A stretch of DNA of 64,000 nt. Source: Tuberibacillus sp. Marseille-P3662. Lineage in GTDB: Bacteria; Bacillota; Bacilli; Bacillales; Sporolactobacillaceae. Positions 9,028 through 17,255 of the stretch are shown here, one piece after another. The position numbers and the translations under genes were made by a program. The notes below the pieces were generated by a model. It saw only the letters and a list, made by a program, of their open reading frames with translations, had not been told where the DNA came from and ran no database searches. Location of the stretch: assembly GCF_900178005.1 (NCBI RefSeq), contig NZ_FXBS01000006.1:1459585-1523584 (forward strand). Direction: 5' to 3'. Position 1 is the first letter of the stretch, and each line of letters begins with the position of its first letter.

Positions 9028-9702
9028 GTGGAAACGATTGAGCAATTAGGTACGTATTATTCACAAAATCTCGAATATGTTTGGTCACAATTTTTTCGAC
9101 ACTTTTTAATGTCAGCTTATGGTGTTTTATTTGCTGCGATTGTCGCCATTCCGGTCGGAATTTTAATTGCACGGCGCTACAAATTAAGCACTTGGGTCAT
9201 TTCCCTGACAAATATCATTCAAACCATTCCCGCATTGGCCATGTTAGCTGTTCTTATGCTTGTCTTGGGATTAGGTGCCAATACCGTTGTTGTGGGGTTA
9301 TTTCTCTATTCATTACTACCAATCCTTAAAAATACATATACTGGAATACGCAGTGTAGACAGTGCTATCCTTGAATCTGGACATGCGATGGGTATGACTA
9401 AATTTCAAGTCTTGCGGATGGTTGAATTACCGCTTGCGCTATCAGTGATTATGGCCGGTATTCGAACAGCATTTGTCATCGCCATCGGGATTGCGACGAT
9501 CGGGACATTTATCGGAGCTGGCGGTCTAGGTTCAATTATTGTCCGCGGTACCAATGCCACGAATGGTGCAGCCATTATTTTGGCGGGAGCAATTCCAACA
9601 GCTTTAATGGCAGTCATTGCCGATATTGTTTTGGGATGGATCGAACGGGTGCTCTCACCGACCAAAGGTCAATCAACCGATAAGGCAAACAAGGCAGCAT
9701 GA
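9028..9702 (+). CDS. opuCD: Glycine betaine/carnitine ABC transporter permease, second subunit
   Basis: A 224-residue permease similar in design to OpuCB. The EAA loop is ESGHAMGMTKFQVLRMVELPLALSVIMAGIR near 116-146, and the C-terminus is hydrophilic (PTKGQSTDKANKAA). The start is GTG after GGAGGTGAC, 14 nt behind opuCC. It completes an ATPase-permease-binding protein-permease order identical to the opuC operons of Bacillus. Confidence 0.92.
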   Translation: METIEQLGTYYSQNLEYVWSQFFRHFLMSAYGVLFAAIVAIPVGILIARRYKLSTWVISLTNIIQTIPALAMLAVLMLVLGLGANTVVVGLFLYSLLPILKNTYTGIRSVDSAILESGHAMGMTKFQVLRMVELPLALSVIMAGIRTAFVIAIGIATIGTFIGAGGLGSIIVRGTNATNGAAIILAGAIPTALMAVIADIVLGWIERVLSPTKGQSTDKANKAA

Positions 9703-9712
9703 TTTTACTTCC

Positions 9713-9749
9713 AGCGATCCATTCGGATGAAGCCTCCGGATGGATCGCT
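9713..9749 (+). terminator. Hairpin after opuCD
   Basis: AGCGATCCATTCGG pairs with CCGGATGGATCGCT (one G-T pair). The tail is only weakly T-rich, so it may be a partial terminator or an mRNA-stabilising hairpin that lowers expression of the hydrolase gene downstream. Confidence 0.5.
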
Positions 9750-9784
9750 TGTATCAACGATTTTAGTTCTAAGGAGATGAACAC

Positions 9785-11533
9785 ATGACAAGCTCACAAA
9801 TCCTTGTTGAGAAAAACATCCCTTGTACCATGCGAGATGGTACGATCTTATACGCAGATATTTATCGTCCGAATCACAACGGCCCCTTCCCTGTCTTGCT
9901 GACACGAATCCCCTATAATAAAGATTTACCTATGTTCTCGCATCGTTATATCGACACACACCGGCTTGTCATGAACGGCTATGTCGTCATCATTCAAGAT
10001 GTGCGCGGACGGTTTGCTTCAGATGGAGACTTTTTACCGTTTGTAAATGAAGCTGAAGATGGTTACGACACTGTAGAGTGGGCCGCTTCGCTCCCCTATT
10101 CGACCGGAAAAGTCGGGATGTTCGGCTTATCGTACTATGGTTTTACTCAATTACTCGCAGCGAGCGCACGTCCACCTCACCTAGAATGTATGGTGCCAGC
10201 GATGACATTAAATGACCAGCGCAACAGTCTTGCCTTTAACAATGGCCCTTATGAATTAGGTTTATTCGAAACCTGGACCCTTGAATCCATCGTACCTGAC
10301 CTAGTCAAACGGACCTATACTGAACCTGATACCTACAAAAAGAAAATGATGACGATGGCTGAATTTTATAATGACATCCAAAATTGGTATCCCTATGCTC
10401 CTGTCAACGAATGGCCGCCTGTTCAAGAACTCGGTGTCGCCGATTTTTTCGTTCAATCGCTAACCAAAGATTTGGATGACGATGATTGGCGTAAGACAAG
10501 CATCACCCATAAGTATGAATCGTTCGATGTTCCCGCTTATCATATTGGGGGATGGTACGATGCCTTGCTACCTTCGACGATCGACAATTTTACTGAAATG
10601 AAGAAAAACATTGAAGGCTCTCATGGTGAAAACAAACAAAAATTAATCATCGGCCCATGGGGACACGGGGATTTTGGTTCCGTCATTGGTGAACGTTCTT
10701 TCGGCATCCATGCATCCGAAGATTGGATCAACTATCATGAAGACCTTACCGACTTGCACCTGCGTTGGTTTGATTATTGGCTGAAAGGCATTGAAACACA
10801 CATTACTGACGAAGCACCGATTAAACTATTTGTCATGGGGATCAATCAATGGCGGGATGAACAGGAATGGCCGTTGGCCCGAACACAGTATATTCCATAC
10901 TACTTCCATAGCAATGGCCGAGCGAATACAAAGGATGGTGACGGGCGGCTAGCCCCGGAAGAACCTATCCATGAGCCAACCGATCACTTTTTATATGACC
11001 CGGCTGACCCTGTCCCCACCCATGGCGGTCCAACATTATATTCTGGCATACAAACAATGGGACCGCGTGACCAACGTTCGATTGAAGAAAGGACCGATGT
11101 CCTTGTCTATTCATCTGAAGGGTTAGAGAAGTCCTTGGAAGTGACCGGTCCGGTAAAAGTATATCTGTGGGCGAAAAGCGACGCCCCTGACACAGACTTC
11201 AGCGCCAAACTAATCGATGTATGTCCAGATGGAACTGCCTATCACTTGACAGAAGGGATCGTTCGTGCGAAATATCGGAATGGGTTTACGCCTGAGGAAC
11301 CACTTAGTGGAGAAGTCACCCAATATGAGATTGACCTTTGGGCAACAAGTTATGTGTTTTTACCCGATCATTGTGTCAGAGTCGAGATATCATCAAGCAG
11401 TTTTCCACGATTTGATACCAACTTGAACACCGGAGAAACAATGATTAGTAGTGATACGTTTCAGACAGCGAAGCAGACGATTTTTCATGAACAAGACTAT
11501 CCCTCCCACATTCTATTGCCGATCATTAATTAA
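9785..11533 (+). CDS. CocE/NonD-family serine hydrolase (X-Pro dipeptidyl-peptidase-like)
   Basis: A 582-residue cytoplasmic alpha/beta hydrolase. The nucleophile motif GLSYYG places Ser at 116, IGGWYD places Asp at 259 and GPWGHGDF places His at 294, spacing close to cocaine esterase CocE (Ser117/Asp259/His287). A C-terminal jelly-roll (about 400-582, with SGEVTQYEIDLWATSYVFLPDH) is typical of the family. It has its own SD (AAGGAGATG) and lies 82 nt behind opuCD on the same strand, across a hairpin. The substrate is unknown. Position suggests an ester or amide whose product feeds the carnitine/betaine pathway, but that is inference. Confidence 0.85.
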   Translation: MTSSQILVEKNIPCTMRDGTILYADIYRPNHNGPFPVLLTRIPYNKDLPMFSHRYIDTHRLVMNGYVVIIQDVRGRFASDGDFLPFVNEAEDGYDTVEWAASLPYSTGKVGMFGLSYYGFTQLLAASARPPHLECMVPAMTLNDQRNSLAFNNGPYELGLFETWTLESIVPDLVKRTYTEPDTYKKKMMTMAEFYNDIQNWYPYAPVNEWPPVQELGVADFFVQSLTKDLDDDDWRKTSITHKYESFDVPAYHIGGWYDALLPSTIDNFTEMKKNIEGSHGENKQKLIIGPWGHGDFGSVIGERSFGIHASEDWINYHEDLTDLHLRWFDYWLKGIETHITDEAPIKLFVMGINQWRDEQEWPLARTQYIPYYFHSNGRANTKDGDGRLAPEEPIHEPTDHFLYDPADPVPTHGGPTLYSGIQTMGPRDQRSIEERTDVLVYSSEGLEKSLEVTGPVKVYLWAKSDAPDTDFSAKLIDVCPDGTAYHLTEGIVRAKYRNGFTPEEPLSGEVTQYEIDLWATSYVFLPDHCVRVEISSSSFPRFDTNLNTGETMISSDTFQTAKQTIFHEQDYPSHILLPIIN

Positions 11534-11534
11534 A

Positions 11535-11589
11535 AGGGTCTGGCCCCCCACTTTACTAAAGTATTAATGCAGTGGGGGGCAGACCCCTA
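11535..11589. terminator. Bidirectional terminator between the CocE gene and yhfW
   Basis: GGGTCTGGCCCCCCACT near 11536-11552 pairs with AGTGGGGGGCAGACCC near 11571-11586 (one bulged base). It separates two convergent genes and overlaps the yhfW stop. Confidence 0.75.
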
Positions 11590-13125
11590 TAGTTTGATTT
11601 GTTGTAACGGTTGTTCCGCCGGTCCTTCGATCACTTCACCTTTGATTGAGAATCTTGAACCGTGACACGGGCAGTCCCACGTTCGGTCGCCATGGTTCCA
11701 TTCAACTTCGCAGCCCATATGGGTACACGTTGTATCGACGGTATGTAGTTCGCTGTCATGATCTTTATAGGCGCCGATTCTGCGGCCCTGATGGATGACA
11801 ACAGCACCGTCATCAACGGATAAGTCATCTAATTTCTTAGCTGCTGGCTCGAACTTCCCTTTAATTAAATGACCGGCGACATCGGCGTTTTGCTTTAAGA
11901 ATTTCTTGAGACTTGGATCTGCTTGAAAGCGTGATGGCATAAATAAATTTTTGTAGGGTGAGTCATGATCCATGACATAGTCCTTCATAAGCAAGGCTGC
12001 AGCTGTTCCACCTGTCATGCCCCACTTCCGATACCCCGTCGCGACAAGCAAATTTGGATGACGACCGGTAATCGGACCGATATATGGGATTTTATCTAGA
12101 GTCGTTAAGTCTTGTGCCGACCAGCGGTATTTGAAGTTTTTAATCCCGAGTGTCTCTTCCGCAAAGCTTTCCAGAGCCTCGTAATGTTGGATCATGTCCA
12201 CACCTTGGCCGGTTTTATGGCTTTCACCCGCTACCAAAACCATAGGTTTGCCATCAATCGTCACCGATCGCAGCGACCGTGTCGGTTGTTCTGCCGTAAT
12301 ATACATGCCATCGGGAAAATCCTTTTCGGCTTCGATGCCAATAATATAGGAGCGATTAGCTGTCAGCCGGGAAAAATAAAAACCTTTGACATCATTAAAG
12401 GGAAAATGTGAACAAGAAAGCACATAATCACCTTTGACTTCATGACCCTCTCTCGTAACTACGGTCGGTTGCTGTCCTTTGTCATCTGCATCCACCGCGG
12501 TGGTGTATTCATAGATCTGACCACCAGCTTGAGTGATTGCATGAACCAAATGGGCCAAATATTTCAGCGGATGAAACTGGGCTTGTTGCTTCATGACAAT
12601 CGCTTTTTTCATCTGAACATCAAGCGGCATTTGGCTGACAGTACCCCCATCAATACCGAGTTCGTGATAGGCCTGAGCCTCTTTATGAATTTTGTCAACA
12701 TAACGATCGGAATTTGTATAGATATACGCATCCTCTTCAGTATAATCACAATCAATATCACGATCCGTCACCGTTTGTTGGATGAAACGGAGGGCATCCA
12801 TATTCGCCTCATAATATTGCCGTGCTTTGTCTTCACCAAAGTGCTGAATGAATTCGTCATAGATTAATCCGTGCTGGGCAGTGATTTTGGCCGTTGTGTG
12901 ACCTGTGGTCCCATTTAGTATATTACTGGCTTCTAATAGAACAACCTGATAACCTTCTTTCACAAGTAAATAAGCCGCCGTAATACCAGTTATGCCGCCA
13001 CCAACGATCACAACATCAGCGTCCTGATCTTCCGTCAGTCGATCGAATGATGGTAATTGAACGGAATCACGCCAATATGGCTCAGGTGATGTTGGCATAT
13101 GATTTGAGGGTTTTGATTGACTCAA
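11587..13125 (-). CDS. yhfW: FAD-dependent oxidoreductase with C-terminal Rieske domain (YhfW family)
   Basis: A 512-residue two-domain protein. The N-terminal D-amino-acid-oxidase-type FAD domain has ADVVIVGGGITGITAAYLL near 35 and the GATGYRKWG-type FAD end near 375. A Rieske [2Fe-2S] domain at about 415-512 has the ligand motifs CTHMGC and CPCHGS. This matches B. subtilis YhfW (about 509 residues), whose substrate is unknown. I chose TTG at 13125 because GGAGG (13135-13139) is 9 nt upstream and the family N-terminus begins close to there; a much longer frame upstream has no support and would overlap a separate small ORF. Confidence 0.88.
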   Translation of the reverse strand: MSQSKPSNHMPTSPEPYWRDSVQLPSFDRLTEDQDADVVIVGGGITGITAAYLLVKEGYQVVLLEASNILNGTTGHTTAKITAQHGLIYDEFIQHFGEDKARQYYEANMDALRFIQQTVTDRDIDCDYTEEDAYIYTNSDRYVDKIHKEAQAYHELGIDGGTVSQMPLDVQMKKAIVMKQQAQFHPLKYLAHLVHAITQAGGQIYEYTTAVDADDKGQQPTVVTREGHEVKGDYVLSCSHFPFNDVKGFYFSRLTANRSYIIGIEAEKDFPDGMYITAEQPTRSLRSVTIDGKPMVLVAGESHKTGQGVDMIQHYEALESFAEETLGIKNFKYRWSAQDLTTLDKIPYIGPITGRHPNLLVATGYRKWGMTGGTAAALLMKDYVMDHDSPYKNLFMPSRFQADPSLKKFLKQNADVAGHLIKGKFEPAAKKLDDLSVDDGAVVIHQGRRIGAYKDHDSELHTVDTTCTHMGCEVEWNHGDRTWDCPCHGSRFSIKGEVIEGPAEQPLQQIKL

Positions 13126-13216
13126 GAGACCATTCCTCCAGTGTGTAGGGTTGAATTTATTTTTAATGTCTCCAATCATACCCCAATCATGTAAATTTCC
13201 GTAAATCCGAATAAAA

Positions 13217-13336
13217 TTACCTGTATTCACTCTTGCGGTCAAGCATCGCATCCTTGATCCGACGGTGTTCCCTGTAGCTCTCATAAGAGTTATGAGCCGT
13301 TTTTTTGACACGGAACCATTTTCTCATATTCATCAT
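13217..13336 (-). CDS. Small basic hypothetical protein, 39 residues
   Basis: An ATG-started 39-codon frame, MMNMRKWFRVKKTAH then NSYESYREHRRIKDAMLDRKSEYR. It is rich in Arg and Lys and highly charged, with no membrane segment. GGAAGG lies about 11 nt upstream and the stop is 91 nt before the yhfW SD, so the two may share a transcript. A TATACT box sits about 50 nt upstream of the start. I do not recognise the sequence. The codon choice looks coding, but the length makes it uncertain. Confidence 0.5.
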   Translation of the reverse strand: MMNMRKWFRVKKTAHNSYESYREHRRIKDAMLDRKSEYR

Positions 13337-13756
13337 GGATCTTCATTCCTTCCGATTAATACTGAACTATCCAAAGTATAACCGGTGAGAACCTATTTTA
13401 AATCAAGCAACGGATCGGTTTTTACTCAGCCTTTGGGATGAAAATGCCTCATCCCTAGGCCATATTGTAAACGGGCATGAAAAAAGAGCACCTTTGAAGG
13501 CGCTCCCTCACTTTTCGTTATTTATTGTTCGCTTGTAGTTGAGTTTCGGAACACTTGTTTCTCAGCGCCACTTACTCAAGATGCCTTTACTAGAGTCCTG
13601 CGTGAAAAGCAACAGCTGAAGACCCCGCAGGAAGAGGTTTTCTTCCGAGGAGACTGAAGCGTTGCCCGCGGAAAGCGAACGCCTGGAGCGGAAATCAACA
13701 GCAACGTTTAACAGAGTCATAACAAAAGATGATGACTCATTGGTTTAAATACACAA
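13337..13756. repeat. Gap with a Bacillaceae intergenic repeat (13600-13710)
   Basis: The sequence near 13600-13710 (CTGAAGACCCCGCAGGAAGAGG, then TTGCCCGCGGAAAGCGAACGCC and TGGAGCGGAAATCAACAGC) is the familiar hairpin-forming repeat scattered between genes of many Bacillus species; arms GCCCGCGG and CCCCGCAGG can pair imperfectly. No gene over 30 codons is convincing here. On the minus strand the repeat lies between two terminator hairpins. Confidence 0.65.
13481..13505 (-). terminator. Rho-independent terminator, minus strand, no obvious gene before it
   Basis: On the minus strand GAGCGCCTT-CAA-AGGTGCTC forms a stem (one G-U pair) followed by TTTTTT. The nearest upstream gene, metQ, already has its own terminator 250 bp earlier, so this one may stop read-through or a transcript of the repeat element. 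Confidence 0.65.
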
Positions 13757-13792
13757 ACAAAAAGACGGCTCCGACTGACGGAGCCGCCTTTC
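13757..13792 (-). terminator. Terminator of the metNIQ operon
   Basis: On the minus strand GGCGGCTCCG-TCAGT-CGGAGCCGTC is a strong 10-bp stem followed by TTTTT, 7 nt after the metQ stop. Confidence 0.85.
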
Positions 13793-13798
13793 ACATGA

Positions 13799-14635
13799 TT
13801 ACTTGCTGCTATTGCCGCCGACGGGCACAACAGCGCCTTTATATTCTTCTTTGATAAAGTTTTGTATCTTTTCAGAGTGCAAAACATCAACCAGCGTCTG
13901 GATAGCTTGGTTATCTTTGTCTTCCTTTTTAACGACGACAAGATTGACATAAGGTGACTCTGAATCTTCCATAACCACGGCATCTTCCGTCGGATTCAAT
14001 CCAGCATCCAAGGCATAGTTGGTATTAATGATAACTGCATCGCCTTCACCGTTTTGATAAGTCCGTGATAACATACCCGGATCGATTTTATCAAATGTGA
14101 TATTCTTCGGATTTTCAACAATATCATCGATGCGAGCTTTAACGGGATCCACATCCGGATCAAGTTTAATTAAACCGCCTTTTTGCAAAAGCATTAGCAT
14201 CCGTCCTGTATCCGCAACCGAGTTACTCATGATGATTTTGCCGCCCTTCGGAATATCCTCTAAGCTATCATATTTCTGTGAGTAAACACCCATCGGTTCA
14301 ATATGAATTTTTCCAGCGCTCACAAAGTTATAACCAAATTCCTGTTTTTGCTTTTTCAAATATGGCTGATGTTGAAAATAGTTGGCATCCAATTCGCCTT
14401 TACTTAAAAATTTATTAGGTGTTGTATAGTCTTGGAATTGCTTAATTTCAAGATCGATGCCTTTTTCTTTTAAAATCGGCTTAGCTTTTTCTAAAACCTC
14501 AGCGTGTGGCGTAGGTGTCGCACCGACAACTAATTTTGTTGGTCCATCACCGTTACCTTCCGAACTGCTTTGACCACACGCCGCTAATCCAACCGTCACA
14601 AGAACGGTTATTAATAAAAGTAACAATCTCTTCAT
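13799..14635 (-). CDS. metQ: Methionine-binding lipoprotein of the MetNIQ transporter
   Basis: A 278-residue NlpA/MetQ-family lipoprotein that delivers methionine to the MetNI importer. The signal peptide ends in LAAC (lipobox), and the mature domain begins KLVVGATPTPHAEVLEKAKP, typical of MetQ. ATG 14635 follows GGAGGG by 8 nt; a GTG at 14650 lies inside that SD region. It is the last gene of the operon controlled by the SAM riboswitch. Confidence 0.95.
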   Translation of the reverse strand: MKRLLLLLITVLVTVGLAACGQSSSEGNGDGPTKLVVGATPTPHAEVLEKAKPILKEKGIDLEIKQFQDYTTPNKFLSKGELDANYFQHQPYLKKQKQEFGYNFVSAGKIHIEPMGVYSQKYDSLEDIPKGGKIIMSNSVADTGRMLMLLQKGGLIKLDPDVDPVKARIDDIVENPKNITFDKIDPGMLSRTYQNGEGDAVIINTNYALDAGLNPTEDAVVMEDSESPYVNLVVVKKEDKDNQAIQTLVDVLHSEKIQNFIKEEYKGAVVPVGGNSSK

Positions 14636-14649
14636 TGCTTGACCCTCCA

Positions 14650-15318
14650 CTATCTTTTATCTATTTTTTTCGTTGTAATGTCGCCAATTAATTGAATGAC
14701 GAAGACGATCACTAGAATACATACCGTTGATATTAATGTCACATCATTGTGGTTCCGTTGATAGCCTTCAAGATAAGCGAGGTTACCTAGACCACCAGCT
14801 CCTACCACACCCGCCATCGCTGTATTACCAATGAGTGCAATGGCCGTTACTGTAATCCCTGAAGTCAGGGCAGGCATCGCTTCAGGCAGCAACACCTTAC
14901 GAACAATTTGCAGCTTGGTTGCGCCCATCGATTGCGCTGCTTCAATCACACCTTTGTCAATTTCCCGTAACCCTATTTCAACAAGCCGGGCATAGAAAGG
15001 GGCCGCCGCAATAATTAGAGCAGGTAAAGCTGCCTTGGCACCAAGCATGGTACCGACAAGAAAGACGGTAAACGGAATGAGTAAAATCAGTAAAATAATA
15101 AACGGAATGGATCGAAAAATGTTCACAATGGCAGCGATCATTTTATTAATGACCACATTTTCAAACAGATTGCCTTTGCTCGTCACAAATAACAATAATC
15201 CCAAAATAATACCTAAAATGAATGTTGCGGCAACGGAAATCACCGTCATAAATAGTGTCTCAAGGGTGGCTTGCCACATTTCCAGCCAATCAACATTTGG
15301 AAATAATTCATGTAACAT
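14650..15318 (-). CDS. metI: Methionine ABC transporter permease
   Basis: A 222-residue inner-membrane permease (B. subtilis MetP type) with about five transmembrane segments and the EAA loop EAAQSMGATKLQIVRKVLLPEAMPALTSGI near 125-154. ATG 15318 follows GGAGGT, which lies within the 3' end of metN; the two genes overlap by 11 nt, a sign of translational coupling. Confidence 0.95.
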   Translation of the reverse strand: MLHELFPNVDWLEMWQATLETLFMTVISVAATFILGIILGLLLFVTSKGNLFENVVINKMIAAIVNIFRSIPFIILLILLIPFTVFLVGTMLGAKAALPALIIAAAPFYARLVEIGLREIDKGVIEAAQSMGATKLQIVRKVLLPEAMPALTSGITVTAIALIGNTAMAGVVGAGGLGNLAYLEGYQRNHNDVTLISTVCILVIVFVIQLIGDITTKKIDKR

Positions 15319-16336
15319 GGCTGACCACCTCCACGTCGACATTCCGCTTGCGGCAATAGTCAATCGCCTCATTAATACCCGCTTCTTGTCCCTCTAGTTG
15401 CAAATACAAGGTTCCGTAGGCACTGCCTTGAGCTTGTGACACATTGCCTTGTAAAATATTGATGCTTATATTTGTTTCCCGGAACAACTCATTAATGAAC
15501 GGTTTGTGTGTATTCTCACCAACAAACGTCAACTTAACAATTTTTCCACCACTAAACTTCTCAGTCAGGAACTGGATGGTCTCTTCTGTGTTTTCTGCCT
15601 CAGTCACTTGCTTTACAAAGTCTTTCGTGATCGATTGTTTTGGATTTTTAAAGACATCGATCACATCACCTTGTTCCACAACCTCACCGTCTTCCATTAC
15701 CGCTACGCGATGACTAATTTTCCGGATGACATGCATCTCGTGAGTAATGATCACAACCGTTAAGCCCAATGTCTTATTGATATCGACCAATAAATCGAGA
15801 ATCGAATCTGTTGTTTTCGGATCAAGAGCCGATGTCGCTTCATCACAAAGTAACACCTGTGGATCATTAGCAAGGGCCCGCGCAATGCCAACACGTTGTT
15901 TTTGCCCCCCGCTTAACTGCGATGGGTACGCATCACCGCGACCTTCAAGACCGACAAGTTCAATCAATTCCTGAGACCGCTTTTGTCGCTTTTTCTTGGA
16001 TACACCGGCAATCTCTAAGGGGAACTCAATATTTTCCTGAACGGTACGGGACCACAAAAGGTTAAAATGTTGAAAGATCATCCCTATGTCGCGCCGAGCA
16101 TTTCGTAAATGCTTATTATTCAGTTGTGAGAGCTTTCTGTCAGCAACGGTCACAGTACCTGATGTCGGCTCTTCAAGATTATTTAACAAGCGAATTAATG
16201 TACTTTTCCCGGCACCACTATAGCCAATAATCCCGAAGATCTCACCATCGTCTATCGTTAAGCTAACGTCTTTAACAGCGTCAATCGTCCCATGGCTTGT
16301 CTGAAACGATTTGTGGAGATTCTCTAGTTGAATCAT
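15308..16336 (-). CDS. metN: Methionine ABC transporter ATPase
   Basis: A 342-residue ATPase. Walker A GYSGAGKST is near residue 38, the Q-loop IFQHFNLL near 86, the signature LSGGQKQR near 140 and Walker B VLLCDEATSALDP near 160. The C-terminal NIL domain (about 265-340) binds methionine and mediates transinhibition in known MetN proteins. ATG 16336 has AGGAGGTG 5 nt upstream. It is the first gene of metNIQ, directly behind the SAM riboswitch. Confidence 0.95.
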   Translation of the reverse strand: MIQLENLHKSFQTSHGTIDAVKDVSLTIDDGEIFGIIGYSGAGKSTLIRLLNNLEEPTSGTVTVADRKLSQLNNKHLRNARRDIGMIFQHFNLLWSRTVQENIEFPLEIAGVSKKKRQKRSQELIELVGLEGRGDAYPSQLSGGQKQRVGIARALANDPQVLLCDEATSALDPKTTDSILDLLVDINKTLGLTVVIITHEMHVIRKISHRVAVMEDGEVVEQGDVIDVFKNPKQSITKDFVKQVTEAENTEETIQFLTEKFSGGKIVKLTFVGENTHKPFINELFRETNISINILQGNVSQAQGSAYGTLYLQLEGQEAGINEAIDYCRKRNVDVEVVSHVT

Positions 16337-16363
16337 GATGCACCTCCTATATTTCCTGTAACT

Positions 16364-16396
16364 AAAAAACCTTCCCACTCAAATGAGCAGAAAGGC
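16364..16396 (-). terminator. Riboswitch-controlled terminator before metN
   Basis: On the minus strand CCTTTCTGCTCA and TGAGTGGGAAGG form a stem followed by TTTTTT. This is the expression platform of the upstream SAM aptamer: the hairpin forms when SAM is bound. Confidence 0.85.
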
Positions 16397-16420
16397 TAAC
16401 CGTTTGAAATCGAAGTCCTT

Positions 16421-16537
16421 CCTCTCATCTTCCAAAGCAGCACTTGCTTTGCAGGAATTGGCACCGTTTTAAATATAGTTACATTTAAAGGTTGCCGGGT
16501 TTCATAGGGCCAGACCCTCCACCACTCTTGATAAGAG
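16421..16537 (-). promoter_or_regulatory. SAM-I (S-box) riboswitch
   Basis: The S-box consensus reads in order on the minus strand: CTTATCAAGAGTGGTGGAGG, then CTGGCCCTATGAAACCCGGC AACC, then GGTGCCAATTCCTGC, and the closing GATGAGAGG. The K-turn, core GAAACCC and P1 strands are all present. By known mechanism, high SAM turns off the methionine importer. Confidence 0.97.
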
Positions 16538-16572
16538 ATTGATATGAATGAAGTTTTTAAAAGAATGATTGA

Positions 16573-16601
16573 ATTGTAGCATGGTGATAGGACTATGTCA
16601 A
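16573..16601 (-). promoter_or_regulatory. Sigma-A promoter of metNIQ
   Basis: A consensus TTGACA (16596-16601) and TACAAT (16573-16578) are separated by 17 bp and lie about 36 bp upstream of the aptamer's first stem. Confidence 0.88.
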
Positions 16602-16675
16602 TAAAGAAAACTTGGCTTATCGCCAAGCTTAATGACGAAACCTATTGCACTCAGTAGTCGTTTACTAAAGTTCCA

Positions 16676-17158
16676 TTATTCAGCCTTTTTCAACATGGTC
16701 ATAAATTCAAGGCCGATTGGGTTGACGAAGTGCATTCCAGCCTGAAAGCCAAGCCGTTCATAAACTTTAATCGCTCTTAAGTTAAAAGTGGCAACGGTCA
16801 AACGAAACACTTTGACTTGCGGATACATGTCTTTGGCCTGAATAAGACAATGGTGAATAAATTCACATCCGAACCCTTGACCTGTCATATCGGGTCGCAT
16901 GCCTAGACCTATATCAATGACATCCATCCGGTTCTCGTAGGCATGACATTCATAACCTCCAGGAACTTGTGCGACACGTCCGAGACAAAAAAAGCCGATC
17001 AGCCCCTCTTGCAGATCGAACACAGCATAGTAGTCGTTCTCAAGAAATTCATCGACGGCATCTTCACCAACATTATATAGACTGTATGGATCTTCATAGT
17101 GCCATTGTGATATGCGGACCGCGCTGCGCTTGTCCATCGATTGAATCTGAATATTCAT
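16676..17158 (-). CDS. GNAT-family N-acetyltransferase
   Basis: A 160-residue single-domain GNAT protein. The acetyl-CoA site GMRPDMTGQGFGCEFIH (R/Q-x-x-G-x-G/A) is near 91-107, and the C-terminal strand has YERLGFQAGMHF near 132-143. AGGAGGACAAGCG precedes the ATG. It is monocistronic, between the met leader and the thr operon terminator. The substrate cannot be told. Confidence 0.85.
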   Translation of the reverse strand: MNIQIQSMDKRSAVRISQWHYEDPYSLYNVGEDAVDEFLENDYYAVFDLQEGLIGFFCLGRVAQVPGGYECHAYENRMDVIDIGLGMRPDMTGQGFGCEFIHHCLIQAKDMYPQVKVFRLTVATFNLRAIKVYERLGFQAGMHFVNPIGLEFMTMLKKAE

Positions 17159-17231
17159 CGCTTGTCCTCCTACATCATGACCCTTCTACTATACTACTTA
17201 TCATGGACGATGTGTACATGAATAAAGTAAA

Positions 17232-17255
17232 AAATCCTCCACATCAGGAGGATTA
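17232..17255 (-). terminator. Terminator of the hom-thrC-thrB operon
   Basis: On the minus strand AATCCTCC-TGATGT-GGAGGATT is followed by a T run. The stem overlaps the thrB stop codon. Confidence 0.85.

Noticed and set aside
13126-13311. 62-residue N-terminal extension of YhfW
   Set aside because: It overlaps the 39-codon ORF and has no SD, while TTG 13125 has GGAGG at 9 nt and gives the expected length.
16396-16626. 76-residue minus-strand frame upstream of metN
   Set aside because: It runs exactly through the SAM-I riboswitch and the promoter, so it is not coding.
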